From positions 1 to 62,454 of the forward strand of contig CAJYRQ010000057.1 of NCBI GenBank assembly GCA_913777465.1: 62,454 nt of DNA, in the 5' to 3' direction. A program made the translations under genes and the position numbers. Below, piece by piece: positions 34,251 through 42,438 of the stretch. The DNA comes from an uncultured Chryseobacterium sp. (lineage in GTDB: Bacteria; Bacteroidota; Bacteroidia; Flavobacteriales; Weeksellaceae). Below the pieces are notes generated by a model. The model did no database searches. It saw nothing but the letters and a program-made list of their open reading frames with translations, and was not told the origin of the DNA. The first letter of the stretch is position 1. Every line of letters starts with the position of its first letter.

Positions 34251-34571
34251 ATAAATATCTAAATCTGAAGCAATGCTCAGCTTTTTCCGGAGTCTGTTTT
34301 TCCGGTTCTGAATCGCCTTAGGGGTTACAAACGTATAGGTTGCAATCTCCTTGGTCGTCAGATTAAGCTTCAGATAAATACAAAATATCAATTCAGAATT
34401 CTTCAGATTTGGCTGAATTGCTGATAATTTATTAAAAAAATCCGGATCTACCAGTCTGAATTTATTCAGCAGACGTGGTGAGTTCTCTTTTGCTAGTGTT
34501 AAAATTTCTTCCTGCACAAAAATCTTTTGGTTAATATCTTCTAAATTAAATTCAGTCTTTTCGTTTCTCAT
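34230..34571 (-). CDS. Orphan LuxR-type helix-turn-helix protein
   Basis: A 113-residue protein that ends in a LuxR-like DNA-binding domain (SELIFCIYLKLNLTTKEIATYTFVTPKAIQNRKNRLRKKL). In Flavobacteriia this domain normally closes a much larger protein with TPR repeats and a membrane segment. Here only about 45 residues of helix precede it. An in-frame TAA upstream shows that it is not simply mis-started. It may be a stand-alone regulator or the surviving tail of a larger gene. A Crp/FNR-type promoter lies about 320 bases upstream on the same strand. Confidence 0.7.
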   Translation of the reverse strand: MRNEKTEFNLEDINQKIFVQEEILTLAKENSPRLLNKFRLVDPDFFNKLSAIQPNLKNSELIFCIYLKLNLTTKEIATYTFVTPKAIQNRKNRLRKKLSIASDLDIYKWFNEL

Positions 34572-34893
34572 ATTTTTCTCATCTCTACTATGGCTGTCAC
34601 TTATGGATGATAAGTTCCAGTATTAATCGCTCTTCTCTCCACTCCGCCCGGATCTTTCCTTCCGGAGTATATCTTGGTTTAAGTATCTGTAATCTTAAAA
34701 CATAAAGACAAGTTTCTTTTTTCTCAGTTTCAGTTTAAGATTAAAAATATTTTACAGAATCTGTAATTTATTTTTAGGCAAAGACAAAGAAATAAAAAAT
34801 GATTAAAAATTTATATAATTAAAATACCACATAGGTACCACGATAATCTTTTTAATCCCTTGTATAGCTTCTGTATCTGGCCTTACTTATTTA
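34572..34893 (-). other. Long leader or intergenic region
   Basis: AT-rich with no convincing reading frame on either strand. If the promoter at 34894-34937 is real, this is the 5' untranslated region of the LuxR-like gene, about 320 bases, or contains a small RNA. I could not find a clear terminator in it. Confidence 0.4.
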
Positions 34894-34937
34894 CAAAACT
34901 AGATGATTTTATGGTCTGATTTTTATGATTATAATCA
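34894..34937 (-). promoter_or_regulatory. Crp/FNR-type class II promoter, site B
   Basis: The perfect palindrome TGATTATAATCA (34926-34937) lies within ATGAT-N4-ATCAA, a 9-of-10 match to the FNR box TTGAT-N4-ATCAA. Its centre is 37.5 bases upstream of the final G of the minus-strand -7 element TAGTTTTG (plus-strand CAAAACTA, 34894-34901). Confidence 0.55.
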
Positions 34938-35162
34938 ATGACTTTCAAAAAAAATGAACATTTCGTAATATACTCCTCAAAATCACTAATCTATGAGAAA
35001 ATTTTAGGGATTTCCATGGTATTCGAATGGTAGGATATTCTGTGATAAATCCCGTGAATACAGGGCTTGAAACAATGCTTGGATGTGAAAAAAAAATGAT
35101 TAACTAAATTTTAACCGATTCGTCTGTCATTTTATTTTCCTGCTGATGGAGATGATGAAGGA

Positions 35163-35798
35163 TTATATATTCAGCAGACGCTGGAATTCTTCAATATATT
35201 TTGCAAGATGAAGACCGTCCGCCAGCCCGTGATGCGCTTCTACAGAAACCGGTAAAAACTTTTTGCCATCCCGGATGCTGAATTTTCCAAAGGTAATTTT
35301 CGGGATGGATTCTTTCGGATCGAAATTGGTAGGATGCAGCAAAGCACTGAAAGAGTTCCACGGAATGGTCGTGTGCCGGATATGGTTTACCGGTAAAACT
35401 TCATTGCGGATGCCCAGGCCGGTAGAATGATGAACTTCCCTGATCTGATCCTGCAAGCCTTCATTAAAAATGTTAAAATCTTCCGAATAACGGAAAAACG
35501 AGAACCCGAAGGTGCCGTCCGGTCTTCCGATCGTGCTGCCTACATGCACTTTGTCGTACAAGACAACCTGATCCCCGACAATCCTCAGCTTAAGCTCATC
35601 GACGGTATTTACTGCCACCATGGATTTGTAGAGGTAGACAGCGAAAAAAGAACGGCCGTTTTCTTTGGCATCGTCATACGCTTTGGTACAGTCTACTTCC
35701 GTGGTAAACCCGAAATACGGGCTGGCCATTTTAGAGAAAAATTCAAAATGTTCTTTTCTGTTCCAGATTTCGATATCTATTACCTTCATTGTTTCCAT
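35163..35798 (-). CDS. Chloramphenicol acetyltransferase-like protein (type A)
   Basis: A 211-residue CoA-dependent acetyltransferase of the CatA fold. The catalytic motif HHGLADG (189-195) matches HHxxxDG, with H190 as general base. An ATPWNSF-like segment, TTIPWNSFSALLHP, precedes it. Real resistance enzymes have HHAVCDGYH, so antibiotic activity is possible but unproven. The second Met (M4) is an alternative start. It stands alone, with about 590 bases of non-coding DNA downstream. Confidence 0.85.
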   Translation of the reverse strand: METMKVIDIEIWNRKEHFEFFSKMASPYFGFTTEVDCTKAYDDAKENGRSFFAVYLYKSMVAVNTVDELKLRIVGDQVVLYDKVHVGSTIGRPDGTFGFSFFRYSEDFNIFNEGLQDQIREVHHSTGLGIRNEVLPVNHIRHTTIPWNSFSALLHPTNFDPKESIPKITFGKFSIRDGKKFLPVSVEAHHGLADGLHLAKYIEEFQRLLNI

Positions 35799-36027
35799 CG
35801 GTGCAAATTTCGGTAAGTTTTACCGTTAAAAAAAATTACAAATGATAAATCTTGGTAATAAAGGATGATCCTGAAATAAATTGCCGGTATTTTTTAGTTC
35901 CTGAAGATAATTTGGTGGCTTTTTTGATGTGAAAAAGAGTGTTTTTATAAAGATAAAAAAGAAAAAATGCAGTTGTGAAAATTTAAACCAGCACCAATCG
36001 ATATTATACCATTAAAAATTATAAAAT

Positions 36028-37011
36028 ATGCTATACAGAAAATTAGGAAACAGCGATCTTGAAGTTTCAGCCATTACGTTCGGAGCTTGGGCTGCAGGAG
36101 GATGGATGTGGGGAAGCACCGACAGAAATGAGGCTGTTGAAGCGATTAAGGCTTCTTATGATGCGGGCGTTACTTCCATAGATACCGCCCCCATCTACGG
36201 ACAGGGAACCAGCGAAGAGATTGTCGGCGAAGCCATCAAAGGAATTTCACGTGATCAGGTTCAGATCCTCACCAAATTCGGAATGCGCTGGGATCTTGCC
36301 AAAGGCGATTTTGCCATGCACAGCAAAAACAATAGCGGAGAGGACATCGATGTCTATAAATATGCCGGCAGAGACAGCATCATCTATGAGTGTGAACAGA
36401 GTCTTAAAAGACTGGACACCGATTACATCGATCTGTACCAGATCCACTGGCCGGACTCTACTACCCCCATTGATGAAACTTTTGAAGCGGTATCCAGACT
36501 GATCGAACAGGGAAAAGTACTTTTTGCAGGGGTCTGCAATTACAACGCACAGCAGATGGCAGAAGCAGAAAAAACACTGGAGCTGGTTTCCAACCAGATT
36601 CCGTTCAGTATGGTTAACCGCGGGGTTGAAGAAGAAACGGTTCCCTACTGTATTGAAAATAGTAAATCCATTTTGGCTTACAGTCCGCTTGAAAGAGGCT
36701 TGCTGACGGGTAAAATTACACCGGGCTACCAATTTCAGCAAGGGGACCACCGCGCCAGCCACAAACATTTCCAGCCGGAATTTATTGAAAAAACCAATGC
36801 CCTGCTGGATAAAATAAAACCTATTGCCGATCAGCACAACGTAAGCCTGGGACAGCTTGTCCTTCGGTGGACCATTGAAAGGCCGGGAATCACGGTTGCC
36901 CTGGCGGGAGCGAGAAATGCAGAACAGGCCGTACAGAATGCCAGATCAGCCGGGATTAATCTGAGCAGAGAGGAAATCGACAGCATTAGTGAGCTTGTTG
37001 AAAGGTTTTAA
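36028..37011 (+). CDS. Aldo/keto reductase
   Basis: A 327-residue (beta/alpha)8 NADPH-dependent oxidoreductase. The catalytic residues are D52, Y57, K83 and the His of LYQIHWPDS. GQGTSEEIVGEAI and the C-terminal ALAGARNAEQAVQN place it in the YajO/general-stress-protein-69 group. It is only a distant paralogue of the reductase at the start of the window. It may share function with the hydroxyisobutyrate dehydrogenase-like gene after it, although an H2 repeat separates them. Confidence 0.93.
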   Translation: MLYRKLGNSDLEVSAITFGAWAAGGWMWGSTDRNEAVEAIKASYDAGVTSIDTAPIYGQGTSEEIVGEAIKGISRDQVQILTKFGMRWDLAKGDFAMHSKNNSGEDIDVYKYAGRDSIIYECEQSLKRLDTDYIDLYQIHWPDSTTPIDETFEAVSRLIEQGKVLFAGVCNYNAQQMAEAEKTLELVSNQIPFSMVNRGVEEETVPYCIENSKSILAYSPLERGLLTGKITPGYQFQQGDHRASHKHFQPEFIEKTNALLDKIKPIADQHNVSLGQLVLRWTIERPGITVALAGARNAEQAVQNARSAGINLSREEIDSISELVERF

Positions 37012-37019
37012 TGTATATA

Positions 37020-37159
37020 GTGAATGGTCAATGGTCAATCCGCTTTGCGGGTCAATTTTTTATGTTTGAAAATATTTTTTTGCCGTTTAAAATTAATTAT
37101 TGACATTAGCTAAAGGTTGTTGGTTAATTTAAAATAAAATTCACCATTCACCATCGACC
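37020..37159. repeat. Heptamer repeat family H2, copy 3
   Basis: A 140-bp element. The left arm GTGAATG-GTCAATG-GTCAATC (37020-37040) is inverted relative to the right arm ATTCACC-ATTCACC-ATCGACC (37139-37159). The sequence after the left arm (CCGCTTTGCGGGTCAATTTT) matches the reverse complement of part of copy 2. Confidence 0.7.
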
Positions 37160-37199
37160 TTTCAAATTAATTTTAAAAATAAACAAATCTGAGAAAAAA

Positions 37200-38051
37200 A
37201 TGAACGAAGAAAGATTGGGCTTTATCGGCCTTGGAAATATGGGGCATCCGATGGCCAAAAACCTTGAAAAGGCAGGATTCCAGCTATCGGTATACAACAG
37301 AACGGCTGAAAAAGCGGAAGACTTCAGGGAGAATTCCATTGTCTGCAATTCGGTAGCAGACCTGGTACAAAACAGTGATCTGGTATTTACGATGCTGACC
37401 AACGATGAAGCATTGAAGGAAGTTTTTGAAGAAATTTTAAGTCAGGACCTTTCGGGGAAACTGTTTGTGGATATGAGTACCGTTTCTCCGGAGGCCAGCA
37501 GCAAAATTGCGGCAGCCGTAATCGTGAAAGAAGCTTCTTTCATCGATGCACCCGTAGCAGGAAGTACGAAGCCGGCTGCCGAAGGAACCCTGATCATCAT
37601 GGCCGGCGGTGAGCAGCAGGATATTAAAAGGGCTCTTCCCTATCTTGAAAAATTAGGAAAAGAAATCCGGCATCTGGGTGAAAACGGTAAGGGGATTGCT
37701 GCAAAGCTTTCGGTGAATTATTTTATTTCATGCCTGTACCAGGGGCTGGCGGAAACAATTTTGTTTTCGGATAAGCTGGGGATCGACCGCAGGGATATGC
37801 TGGACATCATCAACGAAAGTGCCAGTGGAAGCGGTGCCACTAAAGTAAAAACACCTCTCCTGATCGATGAAAATTACGATCCTGCTTTTGCCCTCGATCT
37901 GATGCTGAAAGATATACGGCTCGCCAAAGATGCCGGTGCGAATTTTCCTTTATCGGAGACATTGATCGACACCTATCAGGCAGCGCATGATGCCGGGTTT
38001 GGAAAGGATGATGTGATCGGGATTATTCAGTATTTGAAAGAAACAAAGTGA
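37200..38051 (+). CDS. NAD(P)-dependent oxidoreductase, 3-hydroxyisobutyrate dehydrogenase family
   Basis: A 283-residue beta-hydroxyacid dehydrogenase. The Rossmann motif GFIGLGNMGHPMAKNL lies at the N-terminus. FVDMSTVSPEAS, DAPVAGSTKPAAEGTL and the catalytic lysine in GNGKGIAAKLSVNYF follow. The enzyme may act on 3-hydroxyisobutyrate, tartronate semialdehyde or succinic semialdehyde (GHB dehydrogenase); sequence alone does not decide. Confidence 0.92.
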   Translation: MNEERLGFIGLGNMGHPMAKNLEKAGFQLSVYNRTAEKAEDFRENSIVCNSVADLVQNSDLVFTMLTNDEALKEVFEEILSQDLSGKLFVDMSTVSPEASSKIAAAVIVKEASFIDAPVAGSTKPAAEGTLIIMAGGEQQDIKRALPYLEKLGKEIRHLGENGKGIAAKLSVNYFISCLYQGLAETILFSDKLGIDRRDMLDIINESASGSGATKVKTPLLIDENYDPAFALDLMLKDIRLAKDAGANFPLSETLIDTYQAAHDAGFGKDDVIGIIQYLKETK

Positions 38052-38076
38052 AATAGCCAAGTGAAAATGCAGTTTG

Positions 38077-38201
38077 AACTGTTAAGAGGGGATGAAGAAT
38101 TTAAGTTTGATTAAGAAAAAAATCAAAGATTTTATTGAGCATTGCGCTTAGGGCAAAATTTAGATTATATTTTCTGAACATCTTAGTAAATCTTAATGGT
38201 T
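38077..38201. repeat. Dispersed repeat family H3, copy 2
   Basis: A 125-bp element inverted relative to copy 1. Its right end AATCTTAATGGTT (38189-38201) is the exact reverse complement of the left end of copy 1 (13 of 13). The internal AATCAAAGATTTT matches the AAATCTTTGATTT of copy 1. A fragment with the same core, at about 276-290, may be a decayed third copy. Confidence 0.6.
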
Positions 38202-38235
38202 TAAATCAGAGAATTTTAATTAAAAACAATTGAGT

Positions 38236-38625
38236 ATGAAAGATTTTAAAGCCGCTTTCTTTTTTCTGAGGCTGCCGATGGCAGTTTCTCTTTTGGGCCA
38301 CGGATTGGTGCGGCTGCCGAAACTCCCGGCTTTCAGCGAATGGATGGTAAAAACAATGGAGAAATCAGTTATCCCTGAAATGTTGATCGTTCCTTTCAGT
38401 TATGTGCTGCCGGTCGTTGAGGCGGTTGTAGGGATTTTACTGCTTATCAATTTCAAAACAAAATATACCCTGTATTCTGCATTGGCCCTGATGAGCATCC
38501 TGATTGCCGGAAGCTGCTCGATTGAAAACTGGACGGCCATTGAAGCGCAGCTCCTCCACTGCGTTTATCTATTCGGGCTGTTCTGGTTTTATGAAAGGTT
38601 TTACGGTCATCCGAATGGTGAATAG
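38236..38625 (+). CDS. DoxX-family membrane protein
   Basis: A 129-residue protein with four hydrophobic helices in the DoxX pattern (FFFLRLPMAVSLLGHGLVRL at the N-terminus, VLPVVEAVVGILLLIN, and two more). DoxX proteins are small inner-membrane subunits linked to quinone or thiol redox chemistry, with no single function. The ATG at 38236 is chosen over the TTG two codons earlier. Confidence 0.82.
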   Translation: MKDFKAAFFFLRLPMAVSLLGHGLVRLPKLPAFSEWMVKTMEKSVIPEMLIVPFSYVLPVVEAVVGILLLINFKTKYTLYSALALMSILIAGSCSIENWTAIEAQLLHCVYLFGLFWFYERFYGHPNGE

Positions 38626-38856
38626 TCAGTAGATGGCGCCTGTTAATTGTCTAAAATATCTGATTTAAAACTAATTCCGGTGAAGATAAATTTGAATGGA
38701 TTCCATATTTCGGATTTATTTGTAAAGCACAATTTGCGGTTGGGTCTTTTATTTTTTCTTTTCAAACCGAATCTGCTGATTATGGTCGGATTTTTGAATG
38801 ATAACTGTAATTAAATTCAGGTTTAATTAAAACCAATCACTTAAAATATATTTATT

Positions 38857-39366
38857 ATGTCAACAGAAAATCTTACGAACACAGAAGCGATTAAAAAAAT
38901 TAAAGAACTTTCGGAAAATGCAAAAATCTGTATGTTCTGTACGGAACTGGAAACCCTGCCGGTTAATTCCCGCCCGATGACTTTGCAGGAAACGGATGAT
39001 GAAGGAAACTTATGGTTCATCAGCGGTGATACAAGCAATAAAAACTTTGAAATAAAAGACGACAAAAGGGTACAGTTATTTTTCATGAACAATGGCGATT
39101 ACCAATACCTTTCCGTTTTCGGTGACGCCACCATTTATAAAGACAAATCCACTATTGAAGATAAATGGTCACCGATGGCCAAAGCATGGTTTGAGGACGG
39201 AAAAGACGACCCGAATGTATCGATCATCCGTGTGGAGCCTAAAGACTCTTACTATTGGGATACCAAAGCAGGAAAGCTGGTAAGCATCCTGAATTTTGTA
39301 GCCAATGCAGTTACCGGAAACACGACCGACAATTCTGACGGTGTGGAAGGAAACGCTAAGATCTAA
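38857..39366 (+). CDS. Pyridoxamine 5'-phosphate oxidase-family stress protein
   Basis: A 169-residue split-barrel flavin-binding protein of the general stress protein 26 type. Signatures are KICMFCTELETLPVNSRPM, LWFISGDTSNKNFEI and VQLFFMNNGDYQYLSVFG. Family members bind FMN, FAD or F420 and are induced by stress; the reaction is unknown. A terminator follows, then an H1 repeat. Confidence 0.88.
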   Translation: MSTENLTNTEAIKKIKELSENAKICMFCTELETLPVNSRPMTLQETDDEGNLWFISGDTSNKNFEIKDDKRVQLFFMNNGDYQYLSVFGDATIYKDKSTIEDKWSPMAKAWFEDGKDDPNVSIIRVEPKDSYYWDTKAGKLVSILNFVANAVTGNTTDNSDGVEGNAKI

Positions 39367-39406
39367 ATCACTTATCCAGCAAATACATCAACTATTAAAT
39401 AATGTA

Positions 39407-39440
39407 GGGCCGCAATTTTTTTTGCGGTCTTATTTTTTTG
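39407..39440 (+). terminator. Intrinsic terminator after the stress protein gene
   Basis: The stem GGCCGCAA (39408-39415)/TTGCGGTC (39422-39429, one G-T pair) is followed by TTATTTTTTT. Confidence 0.8.
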
Positions 39441-39485
39441 TAATTAATTTAAAGTAGATGCAAGCTACAGACTGTACTTAAAAGG

Positions 39486-39513
39486 TTGGAAGAGGGGTGC
39501 TGGATGCCTGAAG
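39486..39513 (+). repeat. Heptamer repeat family H1, copy 5
   Basis: Four 7-bp units (TTGGAAG, AGGGGTG, CTGGATG, CCTGAAG) lie 120 bases after the stress gene stop and beyond its terminator, in the same orientation as that gene. Confidence 0.55.
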
Positions 39514-39922
39514 CACTGTTGCTTAAGGATATTGCCCGTAATTTTGAATATCAACTAATTTTTTCACTATGCTAAAGTCTTTAAGATTTTTACTTTTATT
39601 TCAATTCCATTAAATCGCTTAAAGACAGATAATTACCGTCGAATTCATATTAATTTAACCTAATACATGAATATAATACTCAGAGCAAACTCACGTTAAT
39701 TAGCATCAACATTTTTTCAGTAAGAAAATGCAGTTACAGACCTAATGGTTTTCAAAAACCTGTTAAGTATTATTCATCAATTCCGAATTTGAGATCTTAC
39801 GGATTTTACGTTCGTTGGGATACTTCAAAAAGCTCAGTATACCTATTCACTCGATAAATAATAGGATGGCCTATATATCTTGATCTGAAATTTAAAAAAC
39901 TGGCCCTGCTGCAAACAAAAAG
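39514..39922. other. Non-coding gap
   Basis: A gap of about 400 bases between converging genes, AT-rich with stops in all frames. I see no gene or further repeat in it. Confidence 0.5.
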
Positions 39923-39950
39923 AAACCATACAAACGTGTATGGTTTTTTC
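39923..39950. terminator. Terminator of the catalase-led stress operon
   Basis: A perfect 10-bp stem AAACCATACA (39923-39932)/TGTATGGTTT (39937-39946) is closed by AACG and has T-rich tracts on both strands. It lies 26 bases past the last gene of the minus-strand operon. Confidence 0.8.
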
Positions 39951-39975
39951 TTAGTGTTTTTAAAAAACGAGGGAA

Positions 39976-40632
39976 CTAAGGTGTTTCAGTGTGCGGCATA
40001 TCTACGGGCTTTGATTCCGGAGAACCTTTTTCACGCAGCCAAATCGACAGGATTACCAACGATGCGACGGCGAGAAATTCACTTTGCCAGTTCTGGAAGG
40101 ATTCAAACCAGAATCTGGACTCCGTAATATATTCCGAAGCTGTTATCACCTGCTGCTTTTTAGAAATCTGCTCTTCGTTATAGTCCTTCAGGCTTCCGTA
40201 AAAATGCAGCGAAAAACTTAATGCAAACAAGATACCAAACGCCAACGAAAGTGAATGTTTATACAACTTTAGCCAGATTCCTCCCTTGCGTACCGGCCAT
40301 GGGGCACCGGAGTGTGGTTCAGGTTCTTTATCCACCTTTTCTTTTTTATCAAGAGATTTGGATTCGCTGGAACCTTTCTGCCGTAAAGAAACCGTCAGCA
40401 CAACATAGATCATCATCTGAAGAAACTCACTTTCCCAGTTTTCAAAGGTTGCCTGGATAAAATGTCCGCTATGGAGATATTGGTTTAAGCTGAGCATAGC
40501 ACTTCCGTTTTCAGCCAGCTCCTTATTTTCGGTTTTCCATCCGGTAAAGAACTGACCTGCCAAAAAGATGACCGTGAAACTGATCAGGACAATACTAAGG
40601 CTGTTGCGGTATAAAAAACTTTGTTTTGGCAT
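39976..40632 (-). CDS. DUF6766-type membrane protein with internal duplication
   Basis: A 218-residue protein with four transmembrane segments in two repeats. Each half has a hydrophobic helix, a short extracytoplasmic segment ending in F-x-NW-(E/Q)-SEFL, and a second helix ending in LR-x-KGS-x-ESK. The repeats lie around residues 15-90 and 125-210, with a charged cytoplasmic linker between. The function is unknown. It is the last gene of the stress operon, 16 bases after the Rieske oxidoreductase. Confidence 0.75.
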   Translation of the reverse strand: MPKQSFLYRNSLSIVLISFTVIFLAGQFFTGWKTENKELAENGSAMLSLNQYLHSGHFIQATFENWESEFLQMMIYVVLTVSLRQKGSSESKSLDKKEKVDKEPEPHSGAPWPVRKGGIWLKLYKHSLSLAFGILFALSFSLHFYGSLKDYNEEQISKKQQVITASEYITESRFWFESFQNWQSEFLAVASLVILSIWLREKGSPESKPVDMPHTETP

Positions 40633-40648
40633 TTGTATTTGTTGTATT

Positions 40649-42175
40649 TTAGGATTCGGTATCCTCCGGATCTATTCTCTGCAGAGCGGTGACGCTGGGT
40701 CCGGTAAGGATCTTTCCGTTGATATTGAATCTCGATCCGTGACAAGGGCAGTCCCAGCTCAGCTCGGCACTGTTCCATCGCACTTCGCACCTGGCATGCG
40801 GGCAGGTACTTTTTACCAGATGAACTTTTCCGTTGGCTTCTTTATATAGGGCATATGAATCGCCTTCATATTTTACCACTTTGGCTTCTCCTCCGTTCAC
40901 TTCATTCAGAGACGTGATTTTATCCCTGAAAAGTTTATCCTTGATGAAATCATAGGCTACAACTGCATTTTCTTCCACGAAACTTGTAAATCCGGCAATC
41001 GGCTTTATCCGGGAAGGATTGAATACGCTTTCGTATTTACTGCTGCCGTCAACAATTAAATCAAAAAGAATCTGTGATGAAATGGTTCCGAAGATCATTC
41101 CGTTTCCTCTGAACCCGGTTGCCGCATAGACCTTTCCTTTGCTGCCGGGGAGCTTTCCGATATACGGGAACCCGTCCGTTGGTTCATAATACTGGCTGGA
41201 CCAACTGTAATAGGCCGTTTCCACATCGAAGTATTTGCGCACATAATTTTCCAGCCTTGAAAAACATTCGCCGGTATCTTCTTCATGACCGGTTTTGTGG
41301 TCTTCCCCACCGGCAATCAGCAGGGTTTCGCCGTTTATTTCCTGAACCCGGTAATAGTGATACGGATCAATGAGATCGTATCCCAGGTCCCTCGGATAAT
41401 TTTCGTCTTTCAGGCTGAAGGCCATCGCATAGCTCCGGTACGGTGCATTGGTGGTATGCAGGATGCTCAGCCCCGGAGGAATGTGTGTTGCATAAACAAC
41501 ATGGGCCGCCTTAATTTCACCTTTTGAAGTTTTTAAAACAACGGTATCCTCCTGCTCATCATAATTTTCACAAAGGCAGTCCTCCAGGATAATTCCGCCT
41601 GCATTGATGAACGCTTCAGCTAAAGCCTTGATGTATTTAACAGGATGAAACTGCGCCTGATCCGGAATGGAAACCGCTTTTTTAAAAGGAATCGGGAAAG
41701 GAATTTCGTTAACGTATCTCATATCGTGTCCAACTTCCGAAGCACCGTCCACAATATCCTGCAACTGCTTTTCCTGTTTTTCGTCCAGGGCAAAAAGATA
41801 AGCGGTTTTTCTTTCGAAATCGCAATCAATATTATAATTCCTGATGTTCGTTTCTATAATTCCGATAGCTTCCTGTCCTACTTCGGCAAACAGTTTGGCG
41901 TTGTCTGTACCGAAATCATTGATGGCTTCCTTAAAAGTCGTATCAAAAAAATCATTTAAATGGGCCGTGGTTCCGCCGGTGGTTCCGAAACCGATGTTGG
42001 CAGCTTCCAGCAGGATACATTTCTTACCGGACTGCTGCAGTTTCAGCGCAGTGGAAATACCGGTAATTCCGCCTCCTACAATGGCAGCGTCAAACATCTG
42101 ATCAGTGCCGGCTTCCGAAGCAAATCTTCTGATCTCTTCCTGCCATATGCTTTTTCTCGCTCCGTCTCTGTACAT
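40649..42175 (-). CDS. FAD-dependent oxidoreductase with C-terminal Rieske domain
   Basis: A 508-residue protein. A DAO-type FAD domain starts with AAIVGGGITGISTALKL (about 28-44). The last 90 residues form a Rieske [2Fe-2S] domain with ligands in CPHARC and CPCHGSRF (C-x-H and C-x2-H). An FAD amine-oxidase-like fold joined to a Rieske centre is common in Bacteroidetes stress loci; the substrate is unknown. It follows the small lipoprotein in the operon. Confidence 0.9.
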   Translation of the reverse strand: MYRDGARKSIWQEEIRRFASEAGTDQMFDAAIVGGGITGISTALKLQQSGKKCILLEAANIGFGTTGGTTAHLNDFFDTTFKEAINDFGTDNAKLFAEVGQEAIGIIETNIRNYNIDCDFERKTAYLFALDEKQEKQLQDIVDGASEVGHDMRYVNEIPFPIPFKKAVSIPDQAQFHPVKYIKALAEAFINAGGIILEDCLCENYDEQEDTVVLKTSKGEIKAAHVVYATHIPPGLSILHTTNAPYRSYAMAFSLKDENYPRDLGYDLIDPYHYYRVQEINGETLLIAGGEDHKTGHEEDTGECFSRLENYVRKYFDVETAYYSWSSQYYEPTDGFPYIGKLPGSKGKVYAATGFRGNGMIFGTISSQILFDLIVDGSSKYESVFNPSRIKPIAGFTSFVEENAVVAYDFIKDKLFRDKITSLNEVNGGEAKVVKYEGDSYALYKEANGKVHLVKSTCPHARCEVRWNSAELSWDCPCHGSRFNINGKILTGPSVTALQRIDPEDTES

Positions 42176-42222
42176 AGCGTTAATTTTTTGTGATTAGTGA
42201 TAGGTTAAAATATTCAGGCTTA

Positions 42223-42387
42223 TTAATTTAAAGATAGTGTATCATTTTCTGAATATGAGTGCCTGAGCTGTTGGGTCTCTTTAGTTTTATCTTTGTCCTC
42301 CTGCTCGTCTGATGGAAGGTCGCATCTGCATGATACGGCAGTCCATAAGGAAATTATCCCCAGGATCATGATGGCTTTGGTTTTCAT
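42223..42387 (-). CDS. Small lipoprotein, unknown function
   Basis: A 54-residue frame runs from ATG at 42387 to TAA at 42223. A short signal peptide (MKTKAIMILGIISLWTAVSC) ends in a lipobox with the lipidated Cys at residue 20, and a second Cys follows at 22. The mature part is a charged, polar tail of 34 residues. It sits in an otherwise unexplained 263-base gap inside the stress operon. Confidence 0.6.
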   Translation of the reverse strand: MKTKAIMILGIISLWTAVSCRCDLPSDEQEDKDKTKETQQLRHSYSENDTLSLN

Positions 42388-42438
42388 AAATTTTCGTTTA
42401 ATCAGGTATTAGGATTCTTTGACCATTCTTTCACAGGG

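Noticed and set aside
35163-35798. Confirmed chloramphenicol resistance gene
   Set aside because: The catalytic motif is present but neighbouring residues differ from proven resistance enzymes, so only the family is claimed.
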